The translations under genes and the position numbers were made by a program. Below the pieces are notes generated by a model. The model ran no database searches and had not been told where the DNA came from. It saw only the letters and a list, made by a program, of their open reading frames with translations. From Laburnicola sp. R22_1 (taxonomy: Eukaryota; Ascomycota; Dothideomycetes; Pleosporales; Didymosphaeriaceae), in NCBI GenBank assembly GCA_014281115.1, contig JACONQ010000017.1:248001-312000 (forward strand): a DNA stretch of 64,000 bases, given 5' to 3'. Within the stretch, counting starts at the first letter, position 1. Every line of letters starts with the position of its first letter. Positions 22,192-39,688 of the stretch are shown here, piece by piece.

Positions 22192-24088
22192 TTACAGATC
22201 CCGTGACTGCGCGTTTAACTTCTGCAGTCTTATGAGGAGCTTGTCACTTCGAGGGGGTGCCGTATACGCGTCTACCTGCTCAATTCCAGTGTCGTCTACG
22301 ATAGAGGTTGTGTAATTCGAATACAGGGCAGCGATGACGTACTTCATCTCTAAAGGAGGTGTCAGTGTGTCTTGGGACATGTTGCTCCGGCCAGCGCCGG
22401 TCCGAAAAAACTCAATGTGAACCAATCGCGGACTTCCTCCGGTCTCTGGAATGCTCTCGTTGCTGGGTGGCGTGCTTCATGCGGCTGCGAGCACGACCCG
22501 CAATGAAGGTATTCTCGGACAAGGAAAGGTGTAATAACTCACGATACACTGCCAAATGGCTTCCCACACACATACGGCCGCCACTGAGAAAAGTAAGCAT
22601 TAACCTGAAGCTCGGCCGTGATTTGACTCGCCTGCCAAATGCCCAAAACCACCGACTTTCCATGTCTCGCCTCTTCTCATCGTCCATCGTCTCTAGTGAC
22701 AGCCATCGTTCCGGCTTCCACTCCGTAGGCTGCGGATACGCGTCCTCGTTCAAGTGCAAAAGGCCTGCGCTAGCACTGACTCTAACTCCTCCGGGTATAT
22801 GATAGGGCCTATCTTCAGGACCAAGACGACAGCCCTGGGCGGGTGACACTCGCGGTTGTGGTCCCGGGATCGCTGGGTGGAGACGTAGTGTCTCCCAGAT
22901 TACGGCATGGAGAAATGGGAGGGCATCCACCGCCTTCCCATCAGGCAAAATCCGGTTCGACGACGGAAGAAGAGGCGGGAGTAACGTAAGGAGCTCCTGC
23001 TGAAGACGGGCTTGGGCCTCCGGATTGCGGCAAAGTTCATGAATGACATAGGTGAGTGTGATGCCTGACGTGTCGAAGCCCGCAGCCAGGTGGTCCAGGA
23101 CTTCACTCGCAGCTTGTGATTCCATTTCAGACTCCCCTCCAGACTTTTTAGCTTCCTTCTTCAGTGCGCTGGCAAGTTGCCCGTATACGACCGGTGTGTC
23201 TGCAACGTCTGTGACCCCCTGAGCCATTACGGCCGCGGCGCTCTCACACATTCCCTTAGTCCATTCTTCGATCTTCCCGTTTGCTTCGTAGACCCACTTA
23301 GGCACCAGCCTGTACCATAGATACTTCTCAAAAAATATCGTCAGAGAAGGAAGTTCCTGCGCCCAGAAATTGAAAGACCGACGCGAGTTGTACAGGTCAA
23401 GGAACCAGAATAACTGCTTCTGGTTACCAATCAGATTAGAGCTCGACTTCAGGCCAAAGATGTAGGCCGTCACGATGTCCATCGTACTCGCACTAAGCAG
23501 TGTATAGATGTCCAAGACGCCCGGCTCCTCGTTTGAAAATGTCGACGCCAGGTGGGGCAAGAAGCGGTCATAGATTATCGTCCTCATTTGAGCAAGCAGG
23601 GCCGGTGAGGCGGTGACCACAGATTTACTGTAGATGTTGCTAATCATGCGCTTCCTCATCGAATGCGGTTTGTTGCTTCCGGTGGAGAACATGTTGTCGA
23701 CTCTACACCATCGTCAGCCATTGGGGACACATATCGCCATACGCATAACTCACCCGCCATAGTTGCTAAAAAACGAATACCAATTGAAGCTCCCATCCAT
23801 AGTGCTCTTCTCGAATCCGCCCGCGTATATCTCGCGTATACCCCCTTTCACGCAATTCACACTGACCTCATTCGGCCCGAGGCACACTACCGGACCTAAC
23901 CTATCATGGGCCGCTTTTAGAGTCGCATTCTCGATAGCGCTCCAGCGGACGTAGTTGATCCATAATGATGTCGCTGGAGCAAGAGGATGCGCTGCAGGTA
24001 TTTTCCGCAGCGGATTGCTCCAATACCGATATACGGATCGGATGATGGAGAGCGCAGTCAAGAGCGCCGCGATGGCTGTAAGGTGCAT
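22192..24088 (-). CDS. Cytochrome P450 monooxygenase
   Basis: Four exons fit in phase (23754-24088, 22632-23702, 22543-22583, 22192-22349), giving 534 residues. An N-terminal hydrophobic anchor (residues 2-20) is followed by the P-rich hinge. The I-helix oxygen-binding motif is A-G-F-D-T-S, the K-helix ExxR is E-T-L-R, the PERF-type motif is P-E-R-W, and the haem loop F-G-S-G-G-R-M-C-V-G has the thiolate ligand Cys near 474. The family is a microsomal class II type common in fungal secondary metabolism and xenobiotic turnover, and substrate cannot be told. The intron in the haem loop has a GC donor, and the last intron is long (193 nt). Neighbours do not form a biosynthetic cluster. Confidence 0.93.
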
Positions 24089-25059
24089 ATTCGGACTCCC
24101 ACGCGAATTGAAACCTATGACGTTGGTAAACTTTCGGATAACAATGACGACCGAATTCGAATTGTGTTCGAAAATAACCCATCACCCGTCTGTGCGTCAT
24201 TGGTAATCCGACCAATGAGGTGAGGCCGGCCCTTTCTACTTGTAAATTGCCGATCCTGTCCCAATGCGGACAAGCTCGAAAGGCATTCACATTCACATTC
24301 AAGATAAGCCCTGTACACGTCGATTGACCTCCGGAGCTCACTCAGAGAGGTGCCCCCTTCTCCGTAACTGCCATTGCGCCGATCTGCATCAAGACATGCT
24401 AAACACCGAGGACAAACAAACAAAGGATCCGGCCCCCACCACTCCGATCATAGGCCAGAACAACCACCCACCCGGAACCCCCCCAAACACCGGTACACTA
24501 GCAAGCCACCGTCTCCACCCTGCATACCCCATCCACCCAGTACTATCCTTCATACAGCAGCACATGTCAATTCTATACCAAAATTCGCACAGCGTACCAA
24601 CTCCACGAGCAAACCGGCGATGCCTATTGAACACCGTCGTCGTGGGGAGGTTCTAAACCTTGGTTTAACGTGACGAGTAAAACGTGACAGATGTAAGGGA
24701 CGTCCCTTGCACGCATTCGAGCAGCTCGTGCTTCCCAGCGCCGTGGGTTCGTCCCGCCTCGTACTTGCATGTGAGGCTGCGCGAAACGGGCCAATAGTGT
24801 ACGACGTCCGTTGCAAGGCTGTTGAGAGACATTCAAGGCGCTTGTTTTACACACAGACATATTTTCTCCAGCGGGATGAACTCGCAGATGAGATGCTAAA
24901 TGTGATCCGGTCCCGGTTTCCGAATGCACAATGAGTCGACAGTGATGAATTGACGAATGAGGTGCGTGAATGAGAGATTAACGGTCACTTCTTTGGGTTA
25001 ACGCCTTGCCCAATCTCAACAATTAATCCCTGTCCTTGGGACATCCGATCGGACATCCA
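24089..25059. other. P450 promoter and spacer
   Basis: About 970 bp between the P450 start and the repeat after the GH43 gene. Short frames occur on both strands with Pro/His/Thr-rich composition, but none resembles a protein family. No motif is called. Confidence 0.5.
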
Positions 25060-25172
25060 ATTGCTCACCGGTGACAGCTTTCGGTACCCACTTCTCACCG
25101 CCTACCCGCGGTACAGTCGCTCCGGCCCCCACCCACCCCCTATACCGACCTCGTCCTTCATACACCCATTGC

Positions 25173-27715
<2,543 letters not shown>

Positions 27716-28367
27716 GACTGCCGAAAGACTCCTTGTCGGGAGTGTCAGGTATCGATGTCAGGTATCGGACGATGGTGCACTTGCAAGTTGAGCCCCCATG
27801 CTTATAGATTACTCCTCGAGGCCGGAGTATTCCTACCGATTGTCGTCACTTCTACCCATCAATATATGTGCCGTCCAGAATCCCCGGTTAAAAGCTGCTA
27901 CTAACGCGGGAGAGCTGTACATTAGCCTCACAGACACCGATGTGCTAGGGTAGGAGATTGGACCATCAATGTGGGGTGCATAGCATCACGCGTCTACGGA
28001 GTCTTGCGGCCGGTAAAATGATATTGAGTGCGAATGGGTAGAGAGTGGAGCGGACGCAAGGATCGACATTGTGTCTGGAACAAACCTAGCCCGAAGACCC
28101 GAAGAGTACTCACGTGATTAGTATCACCCCGCCCCAAGGTTCTCATTCATGTATCGGAAATTCGAAAAACGTGCAAGACTGTGGAAGATGTTGAGTAGGT
28201 ATATTCAAAACTCCCGCCCAAGGTATCTTTTTAATGCAAAGTCGAAGCAAAGACGCGCACACCCAGTCAACGAAGACTGCTGCGCTGACCAGAGGCCAAA
28301 CCGCCAAACCATGTCCCCTCGAATTCCAAACGAGCACACATATCTTCGCCAACAACAACCAAGACCA
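27716..28367. other. GH43 promoter and Sas3 gene 3' flank
   Basis: Both neighbours are on the minus strand. No gene or distinctive motif is recognised in these 650 bp. Confidence 0.5.
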
Positions 28368-31822
<3,455 letters not shown>

Positions 31823-32477
31823 GGCAAAAGACACAGCCGTCGCCAGTTTGGATACTAGATACGCCAGGTTCGCTATGTATGACGTTTATGGGTCGTATTG
31901 CATCGGTCGTGCGGGCGACAGACAGCTCGGCGGTGTTCGCATGGAGAGGGGTCGCGAGCGCGTCGTGCGGGCGTCGTAGCGCGTTGTCCAGGGCTGTGAG
32001 ATGCGCAGCAAGCCAAAGACGTGTTTCCAACCTGCAATGCACCCGCTGCGAGTGTTGGCACGGTACCTAGTGATGAGAGAGGGCCGCAGGCGCCGTGTTC
32101 GTCGCTGTGCAGCGGTGGCGGGTCGTGCTTTCCACCACGCGCGATATTTCGGGCGGACCGGGGGGAAAAGGTGTGGCTTTTCGCGACCCAGGCGACTCTG
32201 CGTCGCGGGGCGACACTGGGAATGATGAGCACTCGTCTGGAAAGCGCGGGCGTGGTGAGAATCTGCCGTCTGAAGGGCAGCCTCCTGAGTCGGGTGGTGG
32301 GTGGTTCTCTCGCAAGGCCTTGGCGCCTGACTGAGCTCTACCCATGGACCCGTGGACCGTTCGTACGTTAGCTTCACACCCGCACGCCGACCTCACTCCA
32401 AGCTGCAAGCTGCACCCCCACCCGCACCCGCACCAGCACCACACCGCCCTACAGCGCCCTCCGCGAGCGTCGCAACC
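31823..32477. promoter_or_regulatory. Divergent promoter of the SAS3 and complex I genes
   Basis: GC-rich sequence separates two divergent start codons. Many overlapping frames exist on both strands but none is protein-like. No TATA box is obvious, as often in housekeeping promoters. The 5' side of the small gene has a CCCGCACCCGCACC run near 32418. Confidence 0.5.
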
Positions 32478-32934
32478 ATGGGTGTGCCTTTCGAGACCCT
32501 CCTCCCGTATGGGATCATGCTCGGCGTACGTCCACGGCTCAATTGGCCGCCGCAAGCCCCGGCTAACACCCGCAGATGTTCGCCTTCAGCGCCGTGTCCG
32601 TCGGCAAGCTCAAGGAGATGCAGAACGGCGGAAAGAAGGCCAGACGCGGAATGGATGCATGGGACAGGGCAAGTAGCGGCCAGCGCAGCGGCGTAGTAGT
32701 GGGTGCTAACGTGATGGCAGCAAAGTACGACACTCGGCCATGGCCTCATATCACGTACTAAACAGACACAGTGCTGGAGCGCGACCGCAGATTGACTGGC
32801 TTCATGCGCGGACAGACGGACAGGGCCGAGGCGCCGCCAGGCTTCGAGCTCAACAACCCATGGCGGGTACGTATCCAAGCCACGCCGGCGCGGGCAGTGT
32901 TGACAGCGACCAGATGGAGCAGCGGTACTTCTAG
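32478..32934 (+). CDS. Complex I accessory subunit, NDUFA1 (MWFE)-like
   Basis: Four small exons fit in phase (32478-32525, 32576-32672, 32772-32866, 32914-32934), encoding 86 residues. The N-terminal hydrophobic helix (P-Y-G-I-M-L-G-M-F-A-F-S-A-V-S-V) is followed by K-E-M-Q-N-G-G-K-K-A-R-R and L-E-R-D-R-R-L-T-G, which match the N-G-G-K...M-E-R-D-R-R core of NDUFA1. NDUFA1 is a single-span subunit needed for assembly of mitochondrial NADH dehydrogenase in the inner membrane. The gene is invisible to a search by frame length because no exon exceeds 97 nt. It ends tail to tail with the acetyltransferase at 33054, 119 bp away. Confidence 0.88.
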
Positions 32935-33053
32935 ACGATACACACAAGCACACACACTGTTCAATAGCAACTGTACACTTCCGACTTGCGTCACCCGAAT
33001 GGCATGCAGTCGATTGCAATTCAAGCGATATTTCAAAACACACATGCCTCCCT

Positions 33054-34026
33054 CTATCTGATCTGTGACGGCAGACCCCAGATGCTATCCCTCTCTACCA
33101 CACTCAGCCTGATTCCGAAGTGCTCTTCGATCGCCTTGATCCTATCGTCCTCGCTTTGAAGCTGGATTTGCCTTTCCTTGACTCCGTGGATCCTCCACTT
33201 CAAGTCACGGTGGTTCAGGATGATGTTGCCAACCAGCTCTCCATCCTCCCCAAGCAGCTTCTTTTCCATGTGCACCATCTGCGTGAAGAAAGTCCGTGGA
33301 CTCGTGCTGGTGTTCAGATTCATGACTTGATAGTCACTGGGCAGGAACTCCAGCTCGGTGAAGCAGTAGGTCAACTCAAAGTCGCTGTTCTCGTCGATGC
33401 GGTGCTCGTATACCCAGAGTCGCTGGTCAGGATCTGTGTTTTCCGATACATTCTTCCACTGGAGGCGCGCCGAAGCCGGGTTGATGTGTGGCTGAATGGC
33501 GCCTGAGCGATCGAGCGGCATGGGCACCACAGGCCCGTTGGCTCCAAAGCCAACGTCGACGTAGTACTTCTGCCCTCCAATCTTTACAATGACAATCATG
33601 TGGCCCCTACTCTTGTTACCGTCGTCCAATGACGAGTATGCCGTCTTACCATCCGTGAAGACGGCCCTCATTGGCCACGCGCGCACCTGCGGAATAGCTG
33701 TTGAACCCCAACGAGTGGAGTAAAGTTGCAAACAGGCCCGTGTTTTCCATGCAGTAGCCGCCCCTCCCATTGTTGTCCGCAATGATCTTCCGAAACAGCT
33801 CTTCCGGGTGGATCGAGACCTGGCGGTGGGTGGAGTAGTGCAGAGTCAGATTCTCAAAGGGTATTTCCGCCAGATGAAGCTTTTGCAGGAGTGCCAGGTA
33901 CGCCAGCTCCTCCTCGGGCTTCAACCCTGCCACATGATACTGGCGCCGTTCCCCCGGCAGCTTGAGCCGGTCGAAGTATGTTGCAATCTGTTCTTTCGTG
34001 TACACTGGACGCTGGGGGAATGCCAT
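33054..34026 (-). CDS. Arylamine N-acetyltransferase
   Basis: Two exons (33650-34026 and 33054-33606) with a 43-nt intron give 309 residues, the usual NAT length. The enzyme moves acetyl (or malonyl) from CoA to aromatic amines and hydrazines by a Cys-His-Asp triad. These are seen as Cys92 in R-G-G-Y-C-M-E-N, His128 in G-W-G-H-M at the splice junction, and Asp143 in Y-V-D-V-G-F-G. No targeting signal is evident, so it is likely cytosolic. In some fungi NATs detoxify plant benzoxazolinones, but that role is not shown here. Confidence 0.93.
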
Positions 34027-34526
34027 GCTGGTGTAAATGATGTTCAGGGACTTGATGAGACAAAAGCAATACTGGGCAAGAAACGGCCGTCACAGCGGTT
34101 TCGTGGTCGGCAAACCAGCGGATACGCTAGGCAAAATGACACTTGAAACATTTTCAGATGAATAGATGGTCACTCAATTGCACGCCATGCTGAAGTCGTT
34201 GTGCAGATGCACCCTCAGCTTTCACGCCAGAGCAACAGACCAGGGATCAGCGGGGTGCGGATGCCAAGGCCATCCGCATGCGGGACGATTTGTAGTCTGT
34301 ACCCCTGACACGGCAAGCGACGGCGCCTCTGAAAGAGAAGCAACAATCTCCACTCACCTGAGTCTCCTGACCCACCACACAATCGCACCGCCATGCCGTA
34401 CGCGCCGTGAAAAAGCTGGCCCTCGCCTGCAAGACCGCCGCTTGCATTCTCCTCCGCATCGTCCCCGACCGCCCGTTCACTGCACCCTCCTTCAGGGTTG
34501 TGCCGCGCGTCTTGCTCGCGGCAAGT
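34027..34526. promoter_or_regulatory. Divergent promoter of the NAT and Uds1 genes
   Basis: 500 bp between divergent starts. An open frame continues upstream of the Uds1 ATG to 34407, but its first codon is GTG, so it is taken as 5' leader. A CT-rich tract precedes the ATG. No other element is recognised. Confidence 0.45.
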
Positions 34527-34562
34527 ATGGCGAACGACGGATTGCGCACACAATACCCCTAT

Positions 34563-34595
<33 letters not shown>

Positions 34596-37447
34596 GGCCT
34601 GAGCCCGCGTCCCCTCTACGACCTCCCGTCCCCGACGTCCAACTATGCCTCTGGCATCTCCGCCTCGTCGCCCGGCTTCTTCCCCATGGCCTACGACATC
34701 AGCCCGCGCTTTGGCGGTAGTGCCTTCATCCCGCCGGCCGATGTCTTTGGGGACAGCCGCTACGACTCGGAGAACGGCGCCTTCTCCCGCGCGTTCAGAA
34801 AACGGAGCTCCGAGCCGCTCAACAGCGACCCCGTCGCCATGCACCTGCTCGTGGAGACGGCCATACTCGACAGCCAGAATTTCGATCTGCTATCCGTGGA
34901 AGAGGTGGAGGCGCTGAAGCAGGAACAGAGGGGCCTGGACACCAGACTGGCCGCGGCGAGGCGGAGGCTGGAATCCGAGGCCAAGATTCGCGACGCCGCC
35001 CGCTCGCTTGCCCGTCTCAACTCGACCGACACCAAAGGCTACCGGGCGGGGCTCAGCGGCAGGAATAGCCCACCGGTCAAGGATGCTTCCGCACGGTCGC
35101 AAGAGGAGCTGGAGGCAAGCAACAGGAAGGTGGAAGGGCTGACGCGCGAGCTTTTGGAGATTGAGTCGCGAATGCGCCTGATCGATATGCAGCTGTTGAT
35201 GCACACGGCCGCCGTGTTGCAGATGACCCACAACGGACCGAAAAAGCGAAAGCAGAATGCCGAGTTAGCCAACGTTGGAGACAGAAGGCCAGACAGCCCT
35301 GCGAGCAGCTACACGTATGAGAACGATCGGGGCGTTGGGCCGAGAGAGGACGGGTTCGACGAACGGAGCTTTTACCGGTCACCAGAGAATCTCGACAGCC
35401 TGATGAATGTACTGCAGAATGGCACATATCACCCCTCGCGTTCAACGGATCAGCAGGACGAGTCGCTGACTGCCATGAGCACGCGTCTCGAAGAGCTCAA
35501 CGAGCGGCTGCGAGAGCTCATAGTCCAGGCAAATCCCCAACGAAATGAAACGTACTCCCTTCCCCCGCAAGCATCCAGAGGCACACCAGACGTTTCATCC
35601 TTGGATCGCCAGCTGGACTTCTTGGACCAAGGTCTGCGCGACATAACCGCCGAGCAAGCCTCGCAAAAGAGTTCCAACGGTTCACTTACGGCGGCCGAAG
35701 AGCGCCTAGAAGGAATCAACAATCAACTTTACGCTATGCTTAGCGCGTCGGACGATAACGTGCCCCCTCCACCTGCGGTCACCGGCGACGGTTTTCAACG
35801 GCAGCTAGATTACATGGAGGATTCCTTCTACAGTATCGAGCGACTACAGTATGCCCTCAATGATCAACTCAATGATTTACGCGCGGATGCGGCTAGCAAG
35901 GAAGGCGTAGAAAAGTACGAAACGACACTTATGAGCCTTTGGCAAATTATACAGACCGGCGAAGAGCAAGCTCGGGAACGAAAACGCGAACGACGGCGGC
36001 TGCTCGCCGAAAACCCAGAAAACGACGAAGAGTTGTCTCCTGATGAAAGCGACGTCGGCGAGGAACAGTTCTCCCTGATCGCATTCTCGTCCAAGGTGCA
36101 AACACTCTTCAAACGTGCAACGTCCCTCAAGGATAAGCAATCCATCCTACTCCGCCAGATTAAGCAACAGCGCGAACTCAACAGCAAGTCTGATGCTCAG
36201 AGAGAGGAGCAGGTCGACAGACTCAATGAGCAAGTGCTTAGCGCACGCGCTGAGAAGAAGACGATGGAAGCCGAACTCGAACGAGCAATGAGCCAGCTTC
36301 AGCTTTTTGACCAACAGAAGGTACAAGCTGATAGTGAAGCACTTGGCGATGCACAAGAGCGCAACACTGGTTTGGAGAAGCAAGTCCGCGAGCTCCAGGA
36401 GCGAAGCACGGCATACGAAGCGCAAATACGCGACACAGAAGAGCGAATACTAGGCTACGAAGCCCAGATACGCGATGCGGAGGCGCGCAGCCAAGGCTAC
36501 GAAGCTGAGATTCGTGATGCACAAGAGCGCGCCTTCACCCTCGAAGCACAGCTGAAGGAAGCCCAGGACGAAGCCCGCGTCGATGCTGCTACGATCCAAG
36601 CCGAGCTTGCACAGTCCAGTGCCAAGATGGACGAAGCCTCCGCTGCCCTCAGCGCTACTACTGCCGAAAAGGTAGCAGCCGAAACCCGCGCCCAGGAAAG
36701 TGCGTCCGCCCTCGCCGCAAAGGAAGAAGAACTGCGGAGTCTTGAAGGTGAGGTCGTCCGCCTTACTACGGAACTCACGTTTGCCAAAGCCGAGCTCGAC
36801 GGTGCATACGGCACACGGGCAGAACGCGCGGCCGAATCCGGCAGGACCACCAAGAAAGAACTCGACGAGATCGCCGGCCAGAACGCCGCTCTCCTCGCCG
36901 AAATCACGGCCCTTCGAAAAGTATCCGAAGCAGCTTCGCAATCCGAACAGGAAGCCCGCGACAGCGAACGCAGTCTCAAAGCCGAGCTCGCTGGCATGGC
37001 GGCGGAATACGAAGAGCTCACGCGCGACGCGATCCAGAACGAGAAGGATCGCGATTCACTCGAGGCTTCGATCGATCGGCTGCGCGACGAGAAGGAGGCG
37101 CTCGAGCTGGAGTTGAGCGATGAGCGGGTCAAATGGCTGGGCATTAGGAGTCCCAGTGTGGCCGCGGGGGCAACGCCAGATATGGGCGCCACCAGCATCC
37201 GGATGCTACGTGAGGATTTCAGAAAGATGATGCGGGATCGGACGGCGGAGGCGTTGCGGGCTTTGCGGGTAAGACAGCCAGCCCTGTATAGACACTGTTT
37301 TGCGCGCGTATACTAACGACCATGGTGTAGGCTGAGCAAGAAGAACGGCGCAAACTTGAGGCTGTGGTCCGACAGTTGCGGAAGGATTTGCAGCCGGCTA
37401 AATCGGGTCTTTCGAGGTCGATGACGCCGGCTGCGGCTGCTGGGTAG
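34527..37447 (+). CDS. Uds1-domain (up-regulated during septation) coiled-coil protein
   Basis: Two exons (34527-37268, 37331-37447) encode 952 residues. The start is the ATG followed by A-N-D-G-L-R-T; a Gly-Asn repeat follows within 20 residues. The Uds1 domain is near residues 110-240 (H-L-L-V-E-T-A-I-L-D-S-Q-N-F-D-L-L-S). The rest is nearly continuous coiled coil, broken near 270-330 and 440-470, and it includes repeats of Y-E-A-Q-I-R-D and similar blocks around residues 620-680. The Uds1 family is known from septation in fission yeast and filamentous fungi. A cytoskeletal or septal role is an inference. The tail R-S-M-T-P-A-A-A-A-G is in the second exon. Confidence 0.9.
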
Positions 37448-38010
37448 GGGAGGAATGCTCGGTGATGACGTTACTTTTGGCTATTGCATAGCTCTCGGCG
37501 TGGATTATTTGGCTTTTTTTTTTACTTTGTCTTTATCTTCTTCGGTGGTTGTATCATACCCCTTTTTGTTGGGTTGCTGGGCTCTAAAGCCATGTTGTCT
37601 GGTATCAGCGCGGCGTTTTTTCTTTTTTTCTTGGTAGATTTGTCTTTTTTATCTGATATACGCACGTACGTGTACTTTGTTACTTGATGAGTATGGAGAT
37701 TTAGATAGGATGGCGGGGTTAATGTGTGTGCATTTGCGTATTGAGAGCACCGAAAGCACCGGTATAGACACTGTTGGTGGTGGATATGGCTTTGGAGCGA
37801 GCGATCGTGAAGGGGGGGAGATCAATTGGTGGGATTAGCGGAGGGTTGGGGATGGTGATTGGATTGTGAGTGTGTAGTGGGAGAGTAGGGTAGGGTAGGG
37901 TATGAAACGAATTGAAGTGGATACTTTGTAGTTTTTGTGAGTGAAGTGTTTGTGATCCAGAATAACGAGATGCTTTCACACACACATACACAGACATGCT
38001 TACATTCTCC
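37448..38010. other. Convergent 3' spacer
   Basis: T-rich sequence follows the Uds1 stop. A GGGTAGGGTAGGGTA run occurs near 37888. No gene is seen. The spacer lies between two 3' ends. Confidence 0.5.
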
Positions 38011-39688
38011 TCACCACCACCTCCCCCCCGGCAACGCAACAACCTGACCATCCAACCCCCTCCCACACCCTCCAACACTCACACTCCCCTCCCCACCCTC
38101 CGTCAAGCACAAGCCCCCCAGCTTATTCACCAAATTCCCGCTCACACCATATCTCCATTTCTGAGCCTCGTTACTAGCATTACATCGTGCGAGACGCACA
38201 TTGCTCCTCCCGTCGACCGCTAAGCAGCGGGTGCTATCCGCCAACGACGTAACCAGTCCCTTGGGGGCGATCTGCCATACCTGCCCATCGTGCCCTTTGC
38301 ACGGAGCGTACACGACTTTGGACGCGTCGTAGTGAGACGGCTCCGCGCTGAGACAGTTCATTGAGAAGGTATTGAATATCTGGCCTGTGGGCGTGATGGC
38401 TAGTTTTGCAGCCGACGCAGAAACGCGATAGATGGCTGTTTGATGCTTGCGCAGCGTGACGCGGATGTGGTTGCGTATTGTACTCGTTTTTCCGGTCCAG
38501 AGGTCCGTCGCTTTGTACGCTTTGGATTTTATTGTTCCGGGGAGGACGTGGATGCCTAGGCGGGTGAGCGGTATTACCAGTCGTACGTGTTGTATTGCCA
38601 TGGTTCAAGATGGTGAGGAGACGGTCGCCATTCGCGAGATTCTTTGTTAGCACGTCCATGGCGGCGTTCTCGTTTTGCGATACGAGCGTGGCTTGTTCGC
38701 ATAATGCGTCTTGGTCTACGGCGATGATGGCTTCGTTGGTGAGATAGGCAATGTCCTCGGCGGTCAGGTCGGGGATCCACGCGCTGAGGATGAGCGGAGC
38801 GGAGAAGAAACTCCACAGCGCGAAGTGAGTTTTTTTCTCGTCGAGGGTGAGATCGGGCCAGTCGACGGTGAGGAAGTCCGGGTCGTTGAAGAAGCCGCAG
38901 GACTGGTAGCGCGCGAGGCGAACTTGCATGTTGTAGTTGTTCATTATCGACTCCCAGTGGCCGCCCGGCTCGAACGTGCGGGTGGGGTTGTTGCCGTAGA
39001 CTTTGATGTCGTCGGAGTGGCGTGCTAGTTCGCCTGTACTCCGTATGTACTCCATGGTGCGGTACCAGTCTGTGTTGTTTTGGTCGAGATGGAAGTTTGG
39101 GCTGAAGTAGGCGGGGGCGGACTGCGAGAAGATGAACGGCTTGGTCAACTTGGTTGTGAGCACTTGGTGCCAAAGTTTATAGCGGTATTCGAATTCTTCG
39201 TAGTAGGTCCGGTTGTGCTGGAGATCCATGTGGCAGCCGTCCACTTTGACGTAGTCTACGTCCCATCGCTCAAATGTCATTGCATCTATCTCTTCGTGGT
39301 CTTGCGAGCCGGGGTATAAGCCGCACGTTTGTGTCCCTGCGTTGGTGTAGATGCCGAACCGAAATTTCCGCTCGTGAAGGTAATCTCCTAGCCAAGGCAT
39401 GCCGTGCGGGAAGAGGGTGGTGTTCCATTCGAGCTCGCCTCTTGCGTTGCGACCTGTTTTGACATGCCAGCAGTCGTCGAGATTGATGTTATTATAGCCC
39501 GCGGCGAGGAGACCTTTTTCTAGCATGGCGTCTGCGGTTTGGGTGAATAGTGTTTCGTTGAGGTTGCACATGAAGCGCGCCCAGTTGTTGAAGCCCATGG
39601 GTGGTCGGGGGGAGATCTTTGGATCATGGATCGAGGCTGAGGCTGTTGATACCAGGACGGCGAAGAAGAAGGATAGTAGAGAAGCCAT
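38011..39688 (-). CDS. Secreted GH27 alpha-galactosidase with ricin-type module, frame broken near 38577
   Basis: The start at 39688 gives a signal peptide (S-F-F-F-A-V-L-V-S-T-A-S-A-S). The GH27 barrel is complete: P-P-M-G-F-N-N-W, D-D-C-W, D-Y-V-K-V-D-G-C-H with the nucleophile Asp, and S-D-D-I-K. Such enzymes remove alpha-1,6-galactose from galactomannans and raffinose sugars. After L-T-I-L-N-H-G-N-T-T the reading must jump by one base to continue with the C-terminal sandwich and a ricin-B-like lectin module (C-L-A-V-D-G...Q-K-W). The jump coincides with a GG at 38577-38578. No intron of normal length fits; the only splice-like gap would be 31 nt. The cause may be a base error or a real mutation. 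If intact, the protein would have about 558 residues. Confidence 0.87.

Noticed and set aside
24700..24780. tRNA-like GGGTTCG box
   Set aside because: The segment lacks the A after GTTCG and no A-box or cloverleaf could be drawn around it. I found no convincing tRNA by eye in the window.
36497..37198. 233-codon minus-strand Ser/Ala-rich frame
   Set aside because: Antisense shadow of the Uds1 coiled coil.
37880..37905. GGGTAGGGTAGGGTA as a telomere remnant
   Set aside because: The unit is TAGGG, not the TTAGGG of filamentous ascomycetes, and there are only three copies between ordinary genes.
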